DNA of 33,152 bases from an uncultured bacterium (GCA_947073645.1 CAMTMK010000020.1:1-33152), one strand, 5' to 3'. Numbered from the stretch's first letter, positions 1 to 6,712 are shown. Translations and numbers: made by a program. The notes: a model not told the origin generated them from the sequence alone.

Positions 1-4
1 TATG

Positions 5-30
5 AATTACCCACCCATTACCCACAGAAA
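5..30. repeat. Left copy of 26-bp direct repeat, putative attL
   Basis: The 26 bases match 13359-13384 at 25 of 26 positions; the only difference is C25 versus T13379. The core reads TTACCCACCCATTACCCA. The right copy lies next to the integrase gene, so the pair is best read as the duplicated attachment site of a roughly 13.35-kb element. Only four bases of flanking DNA are visible on the left, so the junction with the host cannot be checked here. The alternative is a pair of integrase-binding repeats with the true core further out. Confidence 0.65.
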
Positions 31-267
31 TTTTCATTATAATAAGATTTATTATAGTTAAACGAGAGGTCATTCAGATAATCAAGAAGTAACTTTAAAT
101 AATAATTTAATATAAATTTATTATTTAATCATCAAAATTCATCAGATGACTTCCGTGTATTTATCATTTTTTATTTTTTTTTTTTATGTGTTTTATTATT
201 ACAAAATTACAAAATGGTGTAAATGTATCATAAGAAAATATTAACAGGATAACTATAAGCACATTAA

Positions 268-294
268 TGTAATATTTCATTAAGAAATGTTACA
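268..294. promoter_or_regulatory. Inverted repeat, candidate operator upstream of the first cargo gene
   Basis: The arms TGTAATATTTC (268-278) and GAAATGTTACA (284-294) match at 10 of 11 positions around a 5-base centre. The repeat lies just upstream of the promoter at 311-338. The same half-site occurs upstream of the primase (8970-8980, exact, inverted), in the 6619-6636 palindrome and, with one change, in the higA promoter (4382-4392). An element repressor such as the XRE protein encoded at 6394-6603 is a plausible ligand, but this is inference. Confidence 0.5.
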
Positions 295-310
295 AGTTAA
301 CCCAGCAGAC

Positions 311-338
311 TTTACAAAACTCTCAAAAGTGGTAAGAT
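311..338 (+). promoter_or_regulatory. Promoter for the 387 gene cassette
   Basis: A -35-like TTTACA (311-316), a 16-base spacer and a -10-like TAAGAT (333-338) precede the start codon by about 50 bases. The same hexamers with the same spacing occur before the secreted-protein gene at 6741. Confidence 0.45.
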
Positions 339-386
339 TATTTCAAGAGTACTTTAATTTTAATTTAACTAAAGGAGATTTTTGGA

Positions 387-1061
387 ATGTTAAATACTGC
401 AACTATTTTATCACAAGAAACTCTTATGTTCAAGGGTATTGATGCTATTAACAAGTTAAAAGAAATGGGGCTTACTTACGAAATACTTGCGAATGCGACA
501 AGCAATGGATACAAAATGAAAAAAAAGAAATCAAAATATGCACCACCTATATGTAAATCTATTTCTTTTTGGGAGAACACTATAGTAATGCTTAGAGAAC
601 AGCTAATTAAAAATTTTGGCTGGAGTATTTGTGATGATTTTAATCTTAATAGAACAATTTCTCCTAAAAAAGATTTTGCTATAGTAATATCATCAGGTAA
701 TGCCAATGTTGGGAAAAATTCAAATCCATCTACATTAAATAAAAAAGGGCAACTTTCTGCTGCTGTTGTTGATGTAAATAATGTCGTGCAGTTATCATTA
801 TTTCCTATACAGTCAACTAAAACAAAAAAATACAACGTTGAACGTATTCCTCATTGGTTTTTGCTATATTATAATGACGGTAACAAAATTTGGATGGAAT
901 TATCATTACCTAGAGAAATTGGAAAAGATGGACGTATATCGTCTTGGTTTCAACGCATAATATTAGAGCCTATTGAAATAACATCTAACATTGATATTGA
1001 ACACAAAATAAAAGAAAGAAAATCAGAAGCTGATTTTGATATTGACATTTCCAAAAAGTGA
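387..1061 (+). CDS. Unknown 224-aa protein, partner of the XRE-ImmA gene
   Basis: I do not recognise a family. The protein is soluble-looking, with no signal peptide or membrane segment. It has a Lys-rich stretch around residues 44-49, a central part rich in Gly, Asn and Ser, and a charged C-terminal tail. The start has a good Shine-Dalgarno (AAAGGAG at 371-377). Its stop codon is 10 bases before the likely start of the XRE-ImmA gene, so the two are almost certainly one operon. A gene directly upstream of an HTH-ImmA regulator is a common layout for toxin-antitoxin or defence pairs such as RosmerTA, where the HTH-protease protein is the antitoxin. By position this protein would be the toxin or effector, but no toxin motif is visible and homology to a known RmrT-type toxin cannot be judged here. 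Confidence 0.75.
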   Translation: MLNTATILSQETLMFKGIDAINKLKEMGLTYEILANATSNGYKMKKKKSKYAPPICKSISFWENTIVMLREQLIKNFGWSICDDFNLNRTISPKKDFAIVISSGNANVGKNSNPSTLNKKGQLSAAVVDVNNVVQLSLFPIQSTKTKKYNVERIPHWFLLYYNDGNKIWMELSLPREIGKDGRISSWFQRIILEPIEITSNIDIEHKIKERKSEADFDIDISKK

Positions 1062-1071
1062 TAGAGGAACA

Positions 1072-2163
1072 ATGTTTAATAATAGTAGATTAAAACTTGC
1101 AAGAATAAGACGAAGTATTACAAAAAAAGAACTAGCTGAAAAATTAAATTTATCAATTCAAACATTATCAGATTGGGAGACTGGTAAAACAGTTCCAAAA
1201 TTTGATAATATTATAGATGTTGCAAAAATTTTAAATTTCCCTGTTGAATTTTTTGAGAAAGATGAACAAATTTCAATTTTAGAACCTCAAAAAGTTACAT
1301 TTAGAGCATTAACAAAAATGAAAGCTTGCGATAGGGATATGGCTTTAGCTTGTGGATCTCTGGCTATATACTTAAATTCTTGGATTGAAAATAAATTTAA
1401 TTTACCACAATGCAATATCCCTTTATATGAAGATTGCTCTCCTGAAGAAGCTGCTCAAAGATTAAAATTATATTGGAATATCACCGAAGATTATATTGAG
1501 AATACGATTTATCTTTTAGAAAAAAATGGAGTAAGAGTATATTCATTATCTGAAAATTGTAAAGATTTTGATGCTTTTTCTACTTGGGAAAATGATACGC
1601 CTTTTGTATTTCTAAATACGACAAAATCTTCTGAAAGAAGTCGTTTTGACGCAATGCATGAATTAGGACATCTAGTATTACATAAAAATTGTTTTATACG
1701 TGATAAAAAAATAGAAGAAGAAGCTAATTATTTTGCTTCTGAAATGCTTATGCCAAAAAGTTCTATAATGGAATATAGAACTGTTAGTCCTACTATAGGG
1801 AATCTTATTCAAATGAAACAAATTTGGAATGTATCTTTAAAAGCGTTAATTTATCGATTAAATAAACTAGATATAATTACAGAATGGACATACAGACTTT
1901 TAATGGTCGAATTAAATAAAAGGGGATATAATGTTATGGAACCTTTATCTATAGAAAGAGAAGTTTCAATCATTTTAAAAAAGGTTTTTGATGTTTTAAA
2001 GGAAGATAATATAACAATACATGATATAGCTCAAGATTTAAGATTATCAACTTATGAAGTGAACTCTATGATTTTTAATATGTTTGATATGTTTTCAACT
2101 GTAAATGGTAATAATAATTCTAATAACAAATTAAAAAGCAAAGCAGATTTAAAACTTCTTTAA
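1072..2163 (+). CDS. XRE-family HTH protein with ImmA/IrrE metallopeptidase domain
   Basis: The N-terminal ~60 residues form a Cro/CI-type helix-turn-helix (LTKKELAEKL-like helix, then 'SDWETGK'). The middle carries the ImmA/IrrE (COG2856) zinc-protease signature HELGH at residues 196-200, followed by 'EEEANYFASEMLMP', which supplies the third ligand and the conserved LMP turn. ImmA-type proteins cleave a repressor or antitoxin partner, and HTH-ImmA fusions regulate phages, ICEs and some toxin-antitoxin systems. I chose the ATG at 1072 over the in-frame upstream start at 1036 because AGAGGA (1064-1069) lies just before it and the earlier start would overlap the previous gene. The protein is 363 aa. 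Its 3' end overlaps the convergent membrane-protein gene by 44 bp. Confidence 0.88.
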   Translation: MFNNSRLKLARIRRSITKKELAEKLNLSIQTLSDWETGKTVPKFDNIIDVAKILNFPVEFFEKDEQISILEPQKVTFRALTKMKACDRDMALACGSLAIYLNSWIENKFNLPQCNIPLYEDCSPEEAAQRLKLYWNITEDYIENTIYLLEKNGVRVYSLSENCKDFDAFSTWENDTPFVFLNTTKSSERSRFDAMHELGHLVLHKNCFIRDKKIEEEANYFASEMLMPKSSIMEYRTVSPTIGNLIQMKQIWNVSLKALIYRLNKLDIITEWTYRLLMVELNKRGYNVMEPLSIEREVSIILKKVFDVLKEDNITIHDIAQDLRLSTYEVNSMIFNMFDMFSTVNGNNNSNNKLKSKADLKLL

Positions 2164-2818
2164 TATGTAATAAAAAGAAAGATAATATAATATTAGAAAG
2201 TAAAAAAAATATAAAATAAGACCATTTATATTTAGCTTTATTTTCCTCTATATAATATCCTTTAGCTAATGCATACATTCCCCAAGATGATAAAATAATT
2301 AAGACTAAAATTGTGAACAACAAATTTGAATTTAAATATGTTAAGATACCATTTATACAAATGCAAGGTACTGTAATATAGAAAAAATCTAATTTTTGAT
2401 CTGAATGCATCTCTAAGTTATGCCCAAATAAGTTCTTTAAAGGACTTGCTTCTTTAATCTTTTCCCCTAATGTTACATTAATGCCTAAATCCTTTAATTC
2501 TTTTTCTGTTTTAATACCAGCATTGACAGCTCCTATTAATAATTTATGGTACATAAATCTATCCATTAAGTAAAAACATAGCCAAGCTGCTGCTCCTACG
2601 AAAGACAATAATACTATAAATTCTTTTTGATAATGAATATTTTCTTTCAATAAATAACCTATAGCACCAGAAATAGCGGTTATAACTGTTACAGCCAAAC
2701 TTCTTATCTTCATTTCCATATCATTAAAGTGCATTTGAACATCAACACATTGTTTCCATGCTTCAAGTAATAATTTTTTATCAGTCTCTTTAGAATCTCT
2801 TTTTAACCAGTTAAACAT
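2120..2818 (-). CDS. Multi-pass membrane protein of unknown function, HAD partner
   Basis: This 232-aa protein begins with a ~40-residue charged cytoplasmic stretch ('EAWKQCVDVQMHFNDMEM'), followed by two hydrophobic helices (about residues 41-60 and 70-88). A soluble loop of ~55 residues comes next, then about three more helices ending near the C-terminus. I know no named domain for it. I prefer the ATG at 2818 over 2830 because AGGA sits five bases ahead of it, which also leaves an 8-bp overlap with the end of the upstream HAD gene and suggests translational coupling. A soluble enzyme plus a small multi-TM protein is a frequent layout of membrane-effector defence cassettes, but function here is inference. 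Confidence 0.75.
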   Translation of the reverse strand: MFNWLKRDSKETDKKLLLEAWKQCVDVQMHFNDMEMKIRSLAVTVITAISGAIGYLLKENIHYQKEFIVLLSFVGAAAWLCFYLMDRFMYHKLLIGAVNAGIKTEKELKDLGINVTLGEKIKEASPLKNLFGHNLEMHSDQKLDFFYITVPCICINGILTYLNSNLLFTILVLIILSSWGMYALAKGYYIEENKAKYKWSYFIFFLLSNIILSFFLLHIKEVLNLLCFLICY

Positions 2819-3656
2819 TATTATCCTCATTTATATTCAGAACTTCTAAAATTTCTTTGAATGAATTTTTTAATATGAATGTCGGTTTTATATCTTGCTC
2901 ATTGCTTTTTTCTTCTGCCTTAACAAGAGAATCTTTCCAAAAAGTTACATTTTTAAGTAATTCATATTCAGGTCTTTTTTTATAATTCTCACCGTACTTT
3001 GCATAAATATCTTTTATATTGGCATTCTGTGCCATTTTAATATCTTTAATTAAACTATCACCTATATAATAACAGTTTTCATGCTTTAAGTACAAATCAT
3101 TCAATATTTTTTCTAAGTTCTTTTTATTAGGTTTGTAGTGTGATTGTTTATCGAAAGAAATAAGTTTAGTGTATACTAAATCCGTATTTCCAAAATTTTT
3201 TGCAGGCGGTGCATAGATATAATCGACTATACCATCAAGATTTAAAGCCTTAATTCTTAAAGATGTACTATATGCTTCTGATTCTGTAAATAAAACTATT
3301 TTATAATTATTTTGTTTTAAATATTTAAACGTTTCCAAAACATTACAGAATAAATGTAAATGTTTAGTTTTTAATTCTTCCCTTAAGACAGTCGCATCGC
3401 TACAGACTTCGTGAAAGTTTAAAATAGTTTTATATTTTTGTAACTCTGATATCTCATAAAATACGTTTAAATATTCTGTGGTATTATGCTCTTCATGGAT
3501 ATTTTTTATATCGAGTAAAAATTCTTCTCTGTCTAAATTGGGATATTGTTCAAATATATAACATAAAGCACCATTAAATGCCTCATACCAGTTATCAAAC
3601 CAGTCAAATAATGTATTATCAAAATCCGTAATTAAACATTTTTCATCCGTCAGCAT
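2811..3656 (-). CDS. HAD-superfamily hydrolase
   Basis: The four HAD motifs are present in order: DFDNT with nucleophile D11 and acid/base D13 (motif I), T124 in 'VLFTES' (motif II), K175 in 'HYKPNKKN' (motif III), and GDSLIKD at residues 199-205 (motif IV). An insert of ~90 residues between motifs I and II is consistent with a C1-type cap. The family hydrolyses phosphate esters or phosphonates; the substrate cannot be told. About 75 residues follow motif IV, ending in a Lys/Glu-rich tail longer than a minimal HAD. The gene overlaps the membrane-protein gene downstream and is divergent from higB. It has no Shine-Dalgarno; instead TATAGT lies exactly six bases ahead of the ATG. Confidence 0.85.
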   Translation of the reverse strand: MLTDEKCLITDFDNTLFDWFDNWYEAFNGALCYIFEQYPNLDREEFLLDIKNIHEEHNTTEYLNVFYEISELQKYKTILNFHEVCSDATVLREELKTKHLHLFCNVLETFKYLKQNNYKIVLFTESEAYSTSLRIKALNLDGIVDYIYAPPAKNFGNTDLVYTKLISFDKQSHYKPNKKNLEKILNDLYLKHENCYYIGDSLIKDIKMAQNANIKDIYAKYGENYKKRPEYELLKNVTFWKDSLVKAEEKSNEQDIKPTFILKNSFKEILEVLNINEDNNV

Positions 3657-3662
3657 ATTGAT

Positions 3663-3704
3663 ACTATATCACAAATTTACTAAATTTGTAGCTTATACTA
3701 TAAT
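3663..3704. promoter_or_regulatory. Divergent HAD/higB promoter region with 19-bp palindrome
   Basis: The 54-base gap between the HAD and higB start codons contains a perfect palindrome at 3671-3689 (ACAAATTTA, C, TAAATTTGT). To its right, TTTACT (3676-3681), 17 bases and TATAAT (3699-3704) face higB, with the ATG six bases after the -10. To its left, TATAGT (3668-3663, minus strand) faces the HAD gene, again with six bases before the ATG. Neither gene has a Shine-Dalgarno. The palindrome overlaps the higB -35 and is well placed for a repressor acting on both genes. Confidence 0.55.
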
Positions 3705-3710
3705 TATTTC

Positions 3711-4067
3711 ATGACAGAACGCACGACGGCACTGGAAGTATATTTTTACGCAACAAGTTCGGGCAATGAACCTGTTAGAGAATGGTTAAAAAGCCTGCCA
3801 AAAGAAGATATGCGTACAATCGGATTTGATATTAAAACCGTTCAATATGGATATCCAATCGGAATGCCTTTAACTCGCATTTTGCATGGTACTGGCGGAC
3901 TTGAAGAAGTGCGTTGTAATATATCAAATGGGATTGCACGAGTTATCTTCTATGTAGAAGATAATACAATGGTGCTTTTACACGCATTTATCAAGAAAAC
4001 ACAGGAAACTCCTAAAAAAGAATTAGATGTTGCAATAAAAAGATATAAGGACTTATGCAAACGATAG
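3711..4067 (+). CDS. higB: RelE/HigB-type toxin (Gp49-like, DUF891)
   Basis: The 118-aa sequence has the Gp49-like/HigB pattern: an N-terminal strand 'LEVYFYATSSGNEPVREWL', a helix, the central 'YPIGMPLTRILHGTGGLEEVR', then 'RVIFYVEDNTMVLLHAFIKKTQETP' and a C-terminal helix. The family comprises RelE-fold mRNA interferases or their phage relatives, usually neutralised by a HigA-type XRE antitoxin. A matching antitoxin is next door but on the opposite strand, with the two 3' ends overlapping by 15 bp. No Shine-Dalgarno precedes the ATG; the TATAAT at 3699-3704 suggests a leaderless message. Confidence 0.85.
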   Translation: MTERTTALEVYFYATSSGNEPVREWLKSLPKEDMRTIGFDIKTVQYGYPIGMPLTRILHGTGGLEEVRCNISNGIARVIFYVEDNTMVLLHAFIKKTQETPKKELDVAIKRYKDLCKR

Positions 4068-4340
4068 TATAATTTTTTTGCCAAGATATTTAGCGACTTT
4101 TTCTATTGTGTTCAAAGTGATTGATGTGTTTTCAGGGTCTAAAATACGGCAAATTGCAGTTCTTGATGTTTCAAGTTCTTTTGCTAATCGTGCAACTGAA
4201 ATATTGTCAGCTTTCATTTTTTCTTCTAAAGCGTATGCAATAACTCGTTTCAGGGCAACAGCTTCTGATTCTTGAAGAATTTCTTCTTCTTCAAGAAAAC
4301 TGTCAAAACTTGTGCCTATATGTTTTTTATCAATCATCAT
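4053..4340 (-). CDS. higA: HigA-type XRE antitoxin
   Basis: This 95-aa protein has the pattern of antitoxins paired with DUF891 toxins: an acidic N-terminal segment ('SFDSFLEEEEILQE'), then 'ALKRVIAYALEEKM', then an HTH domain containing 'VARLAKELETSRTAICRILD' and 'TLNTIEKVAKYLGKKI'. It should bind HigB and repress its own promoter. AAGGAC lies just before the ATG at 4340 (4337 is a possible second start). It is transcribed from its own promoter (4366-4394), towards and into the toxin's 3' end, instead of sharing an operon with the toxin as is usual. Confidence 0.85.
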   Translation of the reverse strand: MMIDKKHIGTSFDSFLEEEEILQESEAVALKRVIAYALEEKMKADNISVARLAKELETSRTAICRILDPENTSITLNTIEKVAKYLGKKIILSFA

Positions 4341-4365
4341 TTTAGTCCTTTAATTCTATATTTAT

Positions 4366-4394
4366 ATTGTACCAAAATTGGTGCAATATTTCAA
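4366..4394 (-). promoter_or_regulatory. higA promoter with overlapping palindromic operator
   Basis: On the minus strand, TTGAAA (4394-4389), exactly 17 bases and TACAAT (4371-4366) make a good sigma-70 promoter. A 22-bp imperfect palindrome at 4366-4387 (halves ATTGTACCAA and TTGGTGCAAT) covers the -10 and most of the spacer, the classic place for an autoregulatory HigA operator. Binding by HigA is inferred from position. The segment 4382-4392 also matches the element motif TGTAATATTTC at 10 of 11 positions. Confidence 0.65.
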
Positions 4395-4630
4395 CCCCTC
4401 CGCACAATATTTGTTAATATTGGTTAAAACGCTGTTGTACAGTGTATTTTATCCAATTTATAATAATAAAAATAGCTAAAGCTCACTGTTTAGGCTGATT
4501 TGTGTTACATTTTCAGAATTGCTGAATTCAGAATGAATGAGATTAAACGGAAACAGTAGTTTAAATATAAATATATAAAAATCACCAAAAAGTTTAACGA
4601 GGGTCATTCTCGTATCAGTAGAGGTATTTT
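4395..4630. other. Intergenic region before the methylase gene
   Basis: No gene is seen here. At 4592-4609 is a sequence nearly matching 57-75, and within it ACGAG/CTCGT (4597-4613) can form a short hairpin in the methylase leader. The Shine-Dalgarno AGAGG is at 4620-4624. Confidence 0.45.
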
Positions 4631-5365
4631 ATGACAAAAATTGATTACTTAAAAGAATTTATGGCAAAATTGCAAAGCTTAGATAGGTCAAAGCGAATTT
4701 ATGAGGTGTTTAAAGACTTTTTGAAATTAAGCACTTGTGCAATTGCACAACCATTCTATCGAAGTGATAAGATTGAGCAAGAATACTTAGAAACAGTAAA
4801 CAAATACACAAAAAAGCAAGCAGAAGAATTTTCACAACTGCTTGCTTTTTTGATTGAGGCATTGACAGAAAAGCACCAAGACTTTTTAGGGCAGGTTTAT
4901 ATGCGTTTAAATCTCGGAAATACTGCTAATGGTCAGTTTTTTACGCCTTATAACGTAAGTCAGTTAATGTCAGAAATAAATTTTGGCGAAGTTGAAGAAA
5001 AGTTAAACAATAGCGAATTTATAACACTTTCCGACCCTTGTTGCGGTAGTTCGGGTATGATTATTGCGTTTGCTGAAACAATGAAGAATAAAGGTTATAA
5101 CTATCAGAATCAGTTGTTTGTTAAAGTCATAGACATAGATGAAATGTGCTTTATGATGTCATATATTCAACTTTCCTTATACGGAATTCTTGCAAGAGTA
5201 ATATTAGGTGATACTTTGGCTTATAAATTCTCAAAAGTACTTTATACACCGATTTATTTTATCAATGGTTTTGAATGGAAATTGAAACCACTTAATACTA
5301 CAAAACAATCTATACAAACGCAAACAATCAGGCGAGTTGAACCAATGCAATTAAATCTTTTTTAG
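4631..5365 (+). CDS. N6-adenine DNA methylase-like protein lacking motif IV
   Basis: The protein resembles the HsdM-type N6_Mtase family: 'GQFFTPY' (residues 101-107), the SAM-binding motif I 'DPCCGSSGM' (135-143), then 'VIDIDEMC' and 'YIQLSLYG', which correspond to the next strands of the Rossmann fold. At 244 aa it is short and ends in 'EPMQLNLF'. I see no NPPY/NPPF catalytic motif after motif I, which is needed for adenine transfer. It matches a group of short mobile-element methylase-like proteins with the same ending of the fold, so this may be the natural length and not a truncation. It may bind SAM or DNA without methylating, or act in anti-restriction. No specificity or nuclease subunit is nearby. 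Confidence 0.8.
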   Translation: MTKIDYLKEFMAKLQSLDRSKRIYEVFKDFLKLSTCAIAQPFYRSDKIEQEYLETVNKYTKKQAEEFSQLLAFLIEALTEKHQDFLGQVYMRLNLGNTANGQFFTPYNVSQLMSEINFGEVEEKLNNSEFITLSDPCCGSSGMIIAFAETMKNKGYNYQNQLFVKVIDIDEMCFMMSYIQLSLYGILARVILGDTLAYKFSKVLYTPIYFINGFEWKLKPLNTTKQSIQTQTIRRVEPMQLNLF

Positions 5366-5400
5366 CGATTTGATAAATTTTTAATATAAGGAGGCATATC

Positions 5401-5637
5401 ATGAAAACATACAAAGCAATAATAGTACCAACAGTAGCAGGTGGTAATATTGAAGTTAGAGTTTCAGCTAACAGTGTTACTCAAGCTGCAGGGTTTATAA
5501 AGACATTACCCTATTTTAGAACTTTTGCAAAACAGCCAACTCAAGAAGGCAACAAAGAGAATCACTTAACAGAATTGAGCGATTTGCTTAAAAGAGCAAA
5601 TGCTAAAAAGCAGGCTGATTTGGGTAGGATTGATTAA
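5401..5637 (+). CDS. Small hypothetical protein, 78 aa
   Basis: No family is recognised. The first ~40 residues look like a beta-beta-alpha unit ('YKAIIVPTVAGGNIEVRVSANSV', split here by a turn), followed by a basic helical tail. It has a strong Shine-Dalgarno (AAGGAGG, 5388-5394, six bases before ATG). It follows the methylase-like gene by 35 bases on the same strand and is probably cotranscribed with it. Its stop is one base from the stop of the convergent recombinase gene. Confidence 0.7.
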   Translation: MKTYKAIIVPTVAGGNIEVRVSANSVTQAAGFIKTLPYFRTFAKQPTQEGNKENHLTELSDLLKRANAKKQADLGRID

Positions 5638-5638
5638 G

Positions 5639-6202
5639 CTACAAATCTAAACTCAAATACACATCATCTAATTCATCTTGCGTAATGCCTATGTATCGCA
5701 GGGTTAGACTAGGTGATGAATGATTGAATAGTTTTTGAATGAGTGTTATATCGTAGCCGTTATTATATGCGTGGTAACCAAAAGTCTTTCGGAGAGTATG
5801 AGTACCGATTTTTTCTTTTATACCGACGGATTTCGCAACATTGTTGATAATCTTATATGCTTGTCCACGCAACAAAAAGCCGTTATTCTTTCTTGATATG
5901 AATAACGGCTCATTGTCTTTATAGTTGCGTGTTTTTAAATACTCTTTGATCGCTTGTTTTGTTTTATCTGATAACGGAAAATCTTTGAATTTATTTGTCT
6001 TTTTCTCCCTTAGTCGTATGCGGTCTTTTATTTTTCCGTTTTCAATAACATTTGATACTGTCAATTTTAGTAAATCGCTAATCCTTAAACCTGAATTGAT
6101 TCCAAGAACAAATAAGCAATAATCTCTTAAATTCTGCTGTCTCAAAAGCTTTTTAATTGTTTCTATCTGCTTTAAATCTCTAATCGGTTGTACAAATTCC
6201 AT
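5639..6202 (-). CDS. Short tyrosine recombinase (catalytic domain only)
   Basis: The full catalytic set of a tyrosine recombinase is visible: R40 ('GLRISDLL'), a lysine near 67-68 in the beta-hairpin, H135-x-x-R138 ('HTLRKT'), H161 ('NHSSPS') and nucleophile Y170 ('LRYIGI'). The 187-aa protein has only ~25 residues ahead of the catalytic domain, so it lacks the usual arm-binding and SAM-like core-binding domains. Short enzymes of this type include FimB/FimE-like invertases and element-borne resolvases. The element already has a full-length integrase, so this one may invert or resolve something else. AAAGG lies ahead of the ATG. No clear invertible segment was found around it. Confidence 0.85.
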   Translation of the reverse strand: MEFVQPIRDLKQIETIKKLLRQQNLRDYCLFVLGINSGLRISDLLKLTVSNVIENGKIKDRIRLREKKTNKFKDFPLSDKTKQAIKEYLKTRNYKDNEPLFISRKNNGFLLRGQAYKIINNVAKSVGIKEKIGTHTLRKTFGYHAYNNGYDITLIQKLFNHSSPSLTLRYIGITQDELDDVYLSLDL

Positions 6203-6393
6203 AGTTTTCGCCTTTCTTTATGGCTGAAATACATTCATAATCTATGACACATAATATATTTATATTATAAATTATGTATTATTCACTGTACATACATATA
6301 TTGACAGATATTTACAAAGTACCTCTGATTAAATTAGAGTAATAATAGAGGTAAATTAGTGAATGACACAAAATATAAAAGTGTTTCATTTGA

Positions 6394-6603
6394 TTAGAAA
6401 AATGTTTTAATATCAATCTCAAAATATTCTGCAAGTTTGTATAATGTTTCAATTGTTGGTAAATTTTTCCCTCTTTCAATGCAAGATATGTGCTCTCTTG
6501 ACATACCAACATATTCAGCAAGCTTTTCTTGCGAAATATCATTATCTAAACGAAGACTTTTAACTTTTCTTCCTATATCGTTTCTTAACTTACGAATACC
6601 CAT
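6394..6603 (-). CDS. Small XRE-family repressor, 69 aa
   Basis: Almost the whole protein is one Cro/CI-type HTH domain: 'GRKVKSLRLDNDISQEKLAEY', split as helix 1 and helix 2, then 'MSREHISCIERGKNLPTIETL' as the recognition helix and following helix. Small proteins of this type are phage or ICE repressors. The gene is divergent from the secreted-protein gene at 6741, and the gap between them holds an 18-bp palindrome at 6619-6636. No Shine-Dalgarno is evident; a weak CACAAT sits six bases before the ATG. It is the best candidate for the factor binding the repeated TGTAATATT motif. Confidence 0.85.
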   Translation of the reverse strand: MGIRKLRNDIGRKVKSLRLDNDISQEKLAEYVGMSREHISCIERGKNLPTIETLYKLAEYFEIDIKTFF

Positions 6604-6618
6604 ATAGGCATTGTGTCA

Positions 6619-6653
6619 TGTAATATAAATATTACAGTAAGATTGATATTACA
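6619..6653. promoter_or_regulatory. Palindromic operator upstream of the XRE repressor
   Basis: TGTAATAT and ATATTACA flank an AA centre (6619-6636), and the half-site ATATTACA is repeated at 6646-6653. The array lies between the divergent repressor and 6741 genes, close to the repressor start, as expected for an autoregulatory operator. Confidence 0.6.
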
Positions 6654-6684
6654 AAAATGTATTATACGCCAATAAACACATGGG

Positions 6685-6712
6685 TTTACAAGATTTATTT
6701 TTGTAATAAGAT
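6685..6712 (+). promoter_or_regulatory. Promoter for the secreted-protein gene
   Basis: TTTACA (6685-6690), a 16-base spacer and TAAGAT (6707-6712) precede the gene at 6741. The spacer carries a TGTAAT half-site (6702-6707), so the repressor could act here as well. Confidence 0.4.

Larger units (their letters stand above)
31..386. other. Intergenic AT-rich left end of the element
   Basis: No convincing gene is visible. The stretch holds a T-rich tract around 168-185, a motif at 57-75 that recurs at 4592-4609, an inverted repeat at 268-294 and a promoter at 311-338, the last two annotated separately. Confidence 0.6.

Noticed and set aside
4078-4275. 65-codon plus-strand frame
   Set aside because: It is antisense to higA, with no Shine-Dalgarno and no protein features.
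4631-5365. Complete type I restriction-modification system
   Set aside because: No HsdS or HsdR gene is present and the methylase-like protein lacks motif IV.
6312-6542. 76-codon minus-strand frame
   Set aside because: It overlaps the clear XRE repressor gene in another frame and has no family pattern.
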